The translations under genes and the position numbers were made by a program. Positions 30,303-36,195 of a DNA stretch of 36,195 bases are shown here, piece by piece. Under the pieces are notes generated by a model. It was given only the letters and a program-made list of their open reading frames with translations, was not told the origin of the DNA and did no database searches. Source of the DNA: Salinimicrobium xinjiangense DSM 19287 (GTDB lineage Bacteria; Bacteroidota; Bacteroidia; Flavobacteriales; Flavobacteriaceae); assembly GCF_000423585.1 (NCBI RefSeq), contig NZ_AUIG01000025.1:1-36195 (forward strand), in the 5' to 3' direction. Within the stretch, counting starts at the first letter, position 1, and each line of letters starts with the position of its first letter.

Positions 30303-31028
30303 TTAGTCCTGAACCCTAAAGGTAATAGGCAGGGAGTAAAGTACTCCAACCGGCTGACCCCTTTGTTTTCCGGGCTGCATCTTAGGTAACATGTTTACAA
30401 CACGCTCAGCTTCCTGCTGTAGGCGAGGGTGCGGTGCACGTGCTCCAAGAACAGTTACCGTACCGTTTTTCTCAATCCTGAACTGAACGTAGATCCTGTT
30501 GATCCCGCTTAACCCAAGATCACTACCAAGTCCGGTATTAAATCTACGGTTAACAAACTCATTGATCTTTTCACTCATACAGTCCTTACGGGCCTGGTTG
30601 TTTCTTTGATTTTCACATCCCGGAAATACAGGCACATCTTCAATAACGGCAAACGGAACATCCCCAATTTCTTCTTCTTCTTCAACAACCTCTACCTCCT
30701 TAACTTCCACGATCTCGTCCTGATTAGTTTCAGTAGATTCGATCACAGTCTCTTCCACTTCTTCCTCATCTTCGACGATCTCAATAACCTCGGGAGCTGG
30801 TGGCGGTGGTGGCGGTGGCGGTGGCGGTGGGGTATTCAATTCGGTGATTGGCACATCTTCCTCTTCAAAGGCATCCATATCTACCATTCCGGTATCTATA
30901 TCATCCCTGTCATAGGTTTTCCACTCAATCGCCCTCCAGGTAATAAAAAGCATCACGATCATTCCAATCTGGAAGAACAGAACACTTCTCCTGGATAAAT
31001 CAGCTTTTGGGTTCTTTTTGGGTTTCAT
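30303..31028 (-). CDS. Energy transducer TonB (first copy)
   Basis: A 241-residue TonB with the same plan as its neighbour: ADLSRRSVLFFQIGMI, one membrane helix, then a linker with an 11-proline run (about residues 67-77), an acidic stretch (EDEEEVEETVIES) and IEDVPVFPGCE. The C-terminal receptor-contacting domain ends SLPITFRVQD. Coding for the proline run creates a GGTGGCGGT-type simple repeat on the + strand near 30801-30830, a possible site of slippage. It starts 33 bp after the vanZ-like gene and probably shares its transcript. Confidence 0.93.
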   Translation of the reverse strand: MKPKKNPKADLSRRSVLFFQIGMIVMLFITWRAIEWKTYDRDDIDTGMVDMDAFEEEDVPITELNTPPPPPPPPPPPAPEVIEIVEDEEEVEETVIESTETNQDEIVEVKEVEVVEEEEEIGDVPFAVIEDVPVFPGCENQRNNQARKDCMSEKINEFVNRRFNTGLGSDLGLSGINRIYVQFRIEKNGTVTVLGARAPHPRLQQEAERVVNMLPKMQPGKQRGQPVGVLYSLPITFRVQD

Positions 31029-31061
31029 AATTCCGTTTTAATTATAGGTTGGCTAAAATAA

Positions 31062-31499
31062 TTATTTTTTCATTAAATCTAAATTAATCTTAGCTTTTAA
31101 CCTGATTAGATAATCCTTCACAATCCGCACTGCAAATCCGGCGATAATAACACCAAAAGTATTCGCCAGGATGTCGTAAAGATCGAGCTCGCGGTAACTT
31201 GTCAATACATCCTGAAGAACCTCAATAAAAATGCCAAACACTATTGAAGCTACAGAAATAATAGCCAGTCTCCACATAATACCCTTTTCTCCAAAAGAAA
31301 AGATCCCGAAGAGCATCCATAACAGTGCTAAACCGAAGTAAGCCCCGGCATGCATGACCTTGTCACTCATCCCCAGATCTTTTACAGGGGTATCTGCCAG
31401 ATTGATGAGAGAAAGATATAGAATTAAGCCGGTATAAACCAGCGCTATGGTAAAAAGTAGAAGTTTAACCTTCAATAATTTTTGAATAATCTTCGGCAC
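31062..31499 (-). CDS. VanZ-like membrane protein
   Basis: A 145-residue protein with four hydrophobic segments (about 12-30, 45-63, 75-92 and 110-130). The loop KVMHAGAYFGLALLW, with HAGAYF near the start of helix 2, and the later motif VFGIFIEVLQDVLTSYRELDLYDILANTFG are the hallmark of VanZ/teicoplanin-resistance-like proteins, including the conserved E-x-x-Q and D-x-x-DxxxN pattern. Members outside glycopeptide clusters have no established function. The start overlaps the end of gcvH by 35 bp, suggesting co-expression. Confidence 0.9.
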   Translation of the reverse strand: MPKIIQKLLKVKLLLFTIALVYTGLILYLSLINLADTPVKDLGMSDKVMHAGAYFGLALLWMLFGIFSFGEKGIMWRLAIISVASIVFGIFIEVLQDVLTSYRELDLYDILANTFGVIIAGFAVRIVKDYLIRLKAKINLDLMKK

Positions 31500-31845
31500 T
31501 TAGCAGATCATCGACCTGTGAAGCGTCGCTAAATCTTATTTTTACCATCCAACCTTCACCGTAAGGATCGGAGTTTACTTTTTCGGGTTCATCTTCAAGG
31601 CTCTCATTGAATTCAATGATCTCACCTGAAAGAGGAGAAAAAAGATCAGATACGGTTTTTACTGCTTCAACAGTTCCAAAAACCTCTTCCCGCTCCAGGG
31701 TTTCATCTACTGTTTCAACCTCTACATAAACGATATCCCCAAGCTCACCCTGGGCAAAATCTGTTATACCTACTGTAGCGACATCCCCTTCAATTTTCAC
31801 CCATTCGTGATCATTGGTGTACTTTAAATCCTTTGGAATTTTCAT
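31465..31845 (-). CDS. gcvH: Glycine cleavage system H protein
   Basis: A 126-residue lipoyl carrier that shuttles the aminomethyl group between the P, T and L proteins of glycine cleavage. The start KIPKDLKYTNDHEWVKIEGD is diagnostic. The lipoylated lysine is K63 in GTVEAVKTVSDLFSPLSGE. The end GEGWMVKIRF is conserved. Length is normal. It is the first gene of a gcvH-vanZ-tonB transcript, with a clear promoter just upstream. No other glycine-cleavage gene is in the window. Confidence 0.96.
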   Translation of the reverse strand: MKIPKDLKYTNDHEWVKIEGDVATVGITDFAQGELGDIVYVEVETVDETLEREEVFGTVEAVKTVSDLFSPLSGEIIEFNESLEDEPEKVNSDPYGEGWMVKIRFSDASQVDDLLSAEDYSKIIEG

Positions 31846-31864
31846 GGTTAGTTATTTAGTATAG

Positions 31865-31894
31865 CAAAGTTAGTTTTTTAATCCTTTTTTTCAA
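31865..31894 (-). promoter_or_regulatory. Promoter of gcvH
   Basis: TTG (31894-31892), exactly 19 bp, TAACTTTG (31872-31865) on the - strand: a full match to the Bacteroidota housekeeping consensus, 19 bp before the ATG at 31845. It lies in the 59-bp gap after sprA, so gcvH can be transcribed independently of it. Confidence 0.75.
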
Positions 31895-31904
31895 GTCCCG
31901 ATCT

Positions 31905-34900
31905 TTAATTTCCGAAGTTATATCTCAAAGTTATTCCAGACCGGATTGTCGTTTGGGGATAAGCGGTAGAAATAGCGTATTCAGAGAAACTGTGATCATA
32001 GTAAACAAGCGCCGTGAGATTTTTTGACAACGCATAATCTGCAGTGAAATTAATTGCCCATATGTCCTGTCCGGCTGTTACCTGACTGTTCTCAATATCG
32101 AGGTATCTTATTACTGTTTCATTGTGCCGGTAAGAAATATCTGCTTTGAAATTAAGATCGCTGCTCAGGATCCTTTGACGTCCTCCAACCTTTGTATCAA
32201 TTTTGAGGTCTTTAATTCTGTAGCCCAGGCCGAGGGTATATTGATTACCACTTATTTCGGTCAACAGGTTATTATCAAAACTAAGAGAAAGAGCGCGGTC
32301 TTTTTGAATATCGGCAAGGATCTTTACCGAGTTATTCATTTCCATGTCCAGACGGATCAGCGGACTGAATTGTTCGGTAAGGTTGACATTTGAGTATAAC
32401 AGCTCGCTCTTAAAGTTCCCGGCCTGGTCAACCGCTCTTTCATTAGCAGGATCATAATCCAGGTTAGACTGGAACTGGTTAATGGTATAACCTGCCTTGT
32501 ATCCATGATTGACCGAAAATCTTCTAAAGTTTTGTCTGAACCACGGCATACGCATAAATCCGGTGTATTTAAGATTCCAGTTAGGTAACGGGAAATCCCT
32601 GAAGGCATTCAGGGTGATATTCCCGGGATCTCCTCCCGTGTAGGCAGCAAGAAATGCCGGAAGCAATACGTCCTGACTGTTCCTTCCATAGCCTACAGGA
32701 TATCCAAAAGCATCGGTATTATTTGGATCTACACCGTTAGCTAGTGCAAGCCTTCTGGCCACTTCCAGCCTGTTCTCTCTAAACTCCCGGAAATTAGCAG
32801 AAGATTCGGCTGTACTCTGATTAAATGCTGTTCTAAGGAGCACCGTGGAAATATTGAAATTCCCAAAGGTCATAGGTGTGAGCGGCAGATATTGATCACC
32901 TATCACCCTGTAGTTTTCCTGAAATGTTTCAGAATACATTCTGGCAGCGGTGAGCTCTATGGTAAGATCAGGAACGAGGATCACCTCAGCATTGATCCCC
33001 AGCTGCTCATTCTCAACTTCTGTATAGCGCTGATTAAAATCCTGGTAAAGGGTGAGCCAGCCTTTACGCGCAGCCATATATCTTATCTCTTCCTGGCTTC
33101 CAAGAGTAAACCCGAAAGTAGGATCCCAGGTGCCCATGAATCCAATACCGTTAGTATATCCCGGTAAGAAAATACCGTTTGTCTCCTGGTAATTTAGCTG
33201 AAGCCTCTTAATGGAAGTAAGCAAGCCTACAAAGGTATTGTAAGTTCTGTCCCCTGCACTTAATCTTTCAGTTTCTTCGGGAACCTGCGGCGCCGGGTCT
33301 TCCTTTTGCCCCAGAGTGGGAACTGCCCTGCTGCGCTCCCTTATCGTTCCCCCTGCTCCCTCTCTTGTACGCTTCTTAAGTCCCACATAGTTATAAAGGG
33401 TTTGCATCTCAAGGTTGGCATTCACCTGGTGAGAATTAGAGTTTTGAACACTATTACCAAGATCGGGCACGTTCTCAAGCGTCTGATAAATCTCTGAGCC
33501 CCGCTCCCACTGAAAATTTCCCGTATAGGAGTAGGTCGCTTTTATGAACTCCAGAGCCGGAACCTTTGAAAAAGGCAGATCATAATTCAGCTGCAAGGAC
33601 TGGAAGTGTTGATTCGGAATTCCCACATTAAAAAAACCATCCCAAACACCGGTGGTAGTATCGGGATTGTTCTCATCATCAAGATAATTCCTTACGATCC
33701 TGTTGGTCGAGGAATCAAAGTTAAGCCGGAGACTTTTTGTGAAGTTATAATTAATGGTATACTGCCAGTCGAAAAGGAAGTTTCTCTGGTAAAGCGTAGG
33801 AATACCATTAATGAATCCCGGCGGCAAATTGATCTCCCTGAATGTTTGTTCATTATACTGCCTGAAAATTGTGGAGCTGGCAGTAATATTAGAAGGAAAA
33901 ACATTAAAATTAAAATCTCTTAAAAGGGCAAAATATGCACTGCTGTCAAGGGCCTGGACATTCCGGAGGGGCTCGATATTGACCGGTGCAAAGCTATAGT
34001 CATAGGTAGCTCCTACCCTTACATTTTGATCAAAGGCATCCTCAATTTCAAAATCCCTGTGATCAACCTGATTATAACTTCCTGAAAGGGTTAGATTCTC
34101 TACATCATAAGGCATAGGTTTTGACTCTCCCACTCTTTCTTTTCGCAAACCAATAACATTGATGCTCTGGCGTCTTGTATAATCCTCGGCTCTCTCCCGC
34201 AGGTCATCCCGGCGTTCCCGGGTAGCAGCGTTGTCCAGCACTGTCTCCAGCTCCAGGTCAAGATATTCGGGATCATACTTTGGAGTGATCAACTCCTCCC
34301 CATAGCTATAGCTTACCGGAATCCTTATACCCCAGTTTCGTGGAAGCAGCTGCCCCATGTTCAAATTACTCACTACGTCATACTGCAGCAGGTCTTCACG
34401 GCTTCTCTGGTTAGGACCTTGTCCCAGAGCTCCAAAACCTACGGTACTTTTCCGACCGGTAGCAGAAAGGTTAGCGAAATCGGCAACATTGGCGTCCATG
34501 TTGACAATGGCTGCCCATCCTCCTTCATTGTTCAAATCTGAGAGACGGAGTTCATTGAACCAGACTTCCCCACACAGGTTTCTTGAAGCAGCATCGGGAA
34601 GACCATTTTTGACACCCAACATAAGCATACGCACATTTCCAAAACTGGGATTTCCTTTAATCCCTATTCTCATTCTTCCAATCTCATAGGGATCATCTGC
34701 AGCTACAGGGTTTCCTTCTTCGCTGAAGAAATTAAGTTCTGTAGACACCACATTAGGATCTCCAATAACCTTTGCCTTCACCTCCTGAAGCAGCTGTAGA
34801 GAAAGATTCATCCTGTTCTCTGCCGGCCATATTTCTGAAGCACTTGCAGCTCCAAATTCCGTAGGCTTGAGCGGGATCTCTACCTGATAAAAATTATCTG

Positions 34901-36195
34901 TGAAGTCTGTACCTATTCTTAAAAATGCCACCAGTTCTCCTTCCCTCCATGCAGGCCTGTTGACAAGGGCTTCTGCATGTATGAACATTTCCAGGTTCTT
35001 GTACTGTCGCATATCCACCTGAAAATTCTTGTAAACACCTCTTGAATCCTGGGGTTCAAGGTCACATACATTAAGGGAAAGAGATTGCTCGTTTTGGCGG
35101 ATTCTGGTATTATTATTAAGCAGCTCTTCCCGCTCTACTCCCGGCGGAAGTACATAAGGAATAGGCTGGCGGTTCTCATTATCTTCAATACTTACTGAAG
35201 CAACTGTAAAAGTGGTATTTTCTGTTGCGGGATCAGATTTATCGGGATCAAGTGATTGTGTATACCGGCGGTAGTCTCCCCTTACGAGATCCATGGTTCC
35301 AAAACGTAACACAGTGGGATCTTCAAACTGTGTAAGATACATTCTCATAAACCTGATAGATCGAAAATCCCCTATTCCACCTTTAGCTGCAGTAGGTTCA
35401 TAGATCGGCACTTTGAACTGCAACCATCTTACCGGCAATTCCTGCCCGTTAGGCAAAGTAGTGGAGAAAGATTTAACATCGGTCACATACCGGCTGTTGT
35501 CAATATTCATATTCGGGAATAGCTCCACTTCATATTCGAAATAGCTATCCACCGTGTTCATGGTATTGTCCCGGTTTAAATCCTCAACAGTTGGCAGGGT
35601 AGTATTTCCACGGTTGGTATTGGTGACCTCCGGCGGAGAATTCCCCTCGAGCCCGTTATAATTGAAATAGCGGTTAAGGATACTGCCGGAAGCATTCAGA
35701 AAATACTCATAATTGTCTGCTGCAGGATCAGGAAGATTAGCGAAGCCGGGGAATCTGGCTGCCTCTTCTGCATCAGATAGTCCGTCATAACCTATGTCCT
35801 GGTTCAGTCTTTCCTGTCCTTCTGTATTAAAGGCGTAAATAAGCGACTGGTTGGAAGGCACCTTACCAAATTCGGTAGGAGTTGTGTTTTGCGCTCCCCC
35901 GTCTACAGGTAATCCATTTTCATATTGCTTCCTTCCATCCTTCACGACATCTTCTGAAATATTTCCAAGGTTGAATACCAGTTTCCCTCCGTCATTGCCG
36001 GCATTTTCCTGATAGATAAAAGGATCCATAAGCCAGAATTCAATGTACTCCACGTTACTTTGTTCGAAGTTCGTAGCGTTCAATGCACGGGAGATACCCC
36101 CAAAATTTTGAGAAGGATTTGGCAGGTTATTACTTCCTGCAGCAGCAGGACTATAATTGTAAGGTCCGCGAATATTTGGATAATATGCCAGGTCC
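31905..36195 (-). CDS. sprA: SprA, type IX secretion outer-membrane translocon (5' end outside window)
   Basis: The frame is open to the right edge; the visible part is about 1,430 residues, roughly the C-terminal 60% of a protein near 2,400 residues in studied flavobacteria. SprA forms the very large barrel through which type IX secretion substrates, including gliding adhesins, leave the cell. Typical segments are LAYYPNIRGPYNY at the edge, VEYIEFWLMDPF, LSLNVCDLEPQDSRGVYKNF and RNLCGEVWFNELRLSD. The last part is a run of barrel strands ending with SGITLRYNFGN, whose aromatic/Asn end resembles a barrel terminus. The start, signal peptide and promoter are outside the window. Confidence 0.94.
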   Translation of the reverse strand, partial: DLAYYPNIRGPYNYSPAAAGSNNLPNPSQNFGGISRALNATNFEQSNVEYIEFWLMDPFIYQENAGNDGGKLVFNLGNISEDVVKDGRKQYENGLPVDGGAQNTTPTEFGKVPSNQSLIYAFNTEGQERLNQDIGYDGLSDAEEAARFPGFANLPDPAADNYEYFLNASGSILNRYFNYNGLEGNSPPEVTNTNRGNTTLPTVEDLNRDNTMNTVDSYFEYEVELFPNMNIDNSRYVTDVKSFSTTLPNGQELPVRWLQFKVPIYEPTAAKGGIGDFRSIRFMRMYLTQFEDPTVLRFGTMDLVRGDYRRYTQSLDPDKSDPATENTTFTVASVSIEDNENRQPIPYVLPPGVEREELLNNNTRIRQNEQSLSLNVCDLEPQDSRGVYKNFQVDMRQYKNLEMFIHAEALVNRPAWREGELVAFLRIGTDFTDNFYQVEIPLKPTEFGAASASEIWPAENRMNLSLQLLQEVKAKVIGDPNVVSTELNFFSEEGNPVAADDPYEIGRMRIGIKGNPSFGNVRMLMLGVKNGLPDAASRNLCGEVWFNELRLSDLNNEGGWAAIVNMDANVADFANLSATGRKSTVGFGALGQGPNQRSREDLLQYDVVSNLNMGQLLPRNWGIRIPVSYSYGEELITPKYDPEYLDLELETVLDNAATRERRDDLRERAEDYTRRQSINVIGLRKERVGESKPMPYDVENLTLSGSYNQVDHRDFEIEDAFDQNVRVGATYDYSFAPVNIEPLRNVQALDSSAYFALLRDFNFNVFPSNITASSTIFRQYNEQTFREINLPPGFINGIPTLYQRNFLFDWQYTINYNFTKSLRLNFDSSTNRIVRNYLDDENNPDTTTGVWDGFFNVGIPNQHFQSLQLNYDLPFSKVPALEFIKATYSYTGNFQWERGSEIYQTLENVPDLGNSVQNSNSHQVNANLEMQTLYNYVGLKKRTREGAGGTIRERSRAVPTLGQKEDPAPQVPEETERLSAGDRTYNTFVGLLTSIKRLQLNYQETNGIFLPGYTNGIGFMGTWDPTFGFTLGSQEEIRYMAARKGWLTLYQDFNQRYTEVENEQLGINAEVILVPDLTIELTAARMYSETFQENYRVIGDQYLPLTPMTFGNFNISTVLLRTAFNQSTAESSANFREFRENRLEVARRLALANGVDPNNTDAFGYPVGYGRNSQDVLLPAFLAAYTGGDPGNITLNAFRDFPLPNWNLKYTGFMRMPWFRQNFRRFSVNHGYKAGYTINQFQSNLDYDPANERAVDQAGNFKSELLYSNVNLTEQFSPLIRLDMEMNNSVKILADIQKDRALSLSFDNNLLTEISGNQYTLGLGYRIKDLKIDTKVGGRQRILSSDLNFKADISYRHNETVIRYLDIENSQVTAGQDIWAINFTADYALSKNLTALVYYDHSFSEYAISTAYPQTTIRSGITLRYNFGN

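Overview
The window looks like chromosome from a marine-type member of the Flavobacteriaceae (Bacteroidota). The evidence is a SprA-type gliding and type IX secretion translocon, a RemB-like barrel protein, TonB proteins with the family's PVFPGCE-type linker, a caa3/aa3-type oxidase assembly cluster in flavobacterial order, and several promoters of the Bacteroidota form TTG-N19-TAnnTTTG. No rRNA, tRNA or CRISPR array was seen.

Positions 1-3351 are accessory DNA. The 3' end of an IS3-family element (1 to about 322) has cut into a gene whose last 50 codons survive (323-476). It is followed by an array of small gene units, all on the + strand: a ribbon-helix-helix/PIN toxin-antitoxin pair, an MntA/HepT-like nucleotidyltransferase/HEPN pair, and a methyltransferase. 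Four elements of about 125-131 bp (485-611, 1348-1474, 2188-2312, 3221-3351) separate the units. Each begins 4-11 bp after a stop codon. Each has paired outer boxes (GCTAAC/GTTAGC type), an asymmetric unpaired spacer (AACG against CGGGAC), paired inner boxes and a variable centre with its own hairpin. This is the architecture of integron attC sites. If each of the first two complete units is joined end to end as a circle at the G^TT of the right box, its outer boxes become perfectly complementary over 9 of 9 bases, although they are mismatched in the array. That is the signature of integron-type cassette exchange. I regard it as the most interesting signal here. No integrase is in the window.

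Positions 3352-13919 hold mixed single genes: a SAM methyltransferase, an EamA transporter (-), an OprP/OprO-like porin, an atypical SDR lacking the catalytic tyrosine, a short unknown protein, a PLP-dependent enzyme, a PiT transporter with a PhoU-like tail (-), a dodecin and a small MscS channel. A tandem 14-bp repeat follows.

Positions 13920-21774 (-) form one long operon, read from right to left: ABC ATPase, two MacB/FtsX-like permeases, a membrane-fusion adaptor, a TolC-like channel, a second adaptor and tsaB. A candidate ECF-sigma promoter lies upstream.

Positions 21815-26971 (-) hold the oxidase assembly and structure region: cyoE/ctaB, two subunit III proteins and a subunit IV, ending in a terminator. 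A second operon follows with a cysteine-less SCO-like protein, SCO1/SenC, a DUF420 protein and a small CxxC membrane protein. Oxidase subunits I and II are not in the window.

Positions 27039-36195 (-) hold remB-like, two tonB genes, vanZ-like, gcvH and the 3' part of sprA, which runs off the right edge. A MITE-like inverted repeat lies between remB and the second tonB.
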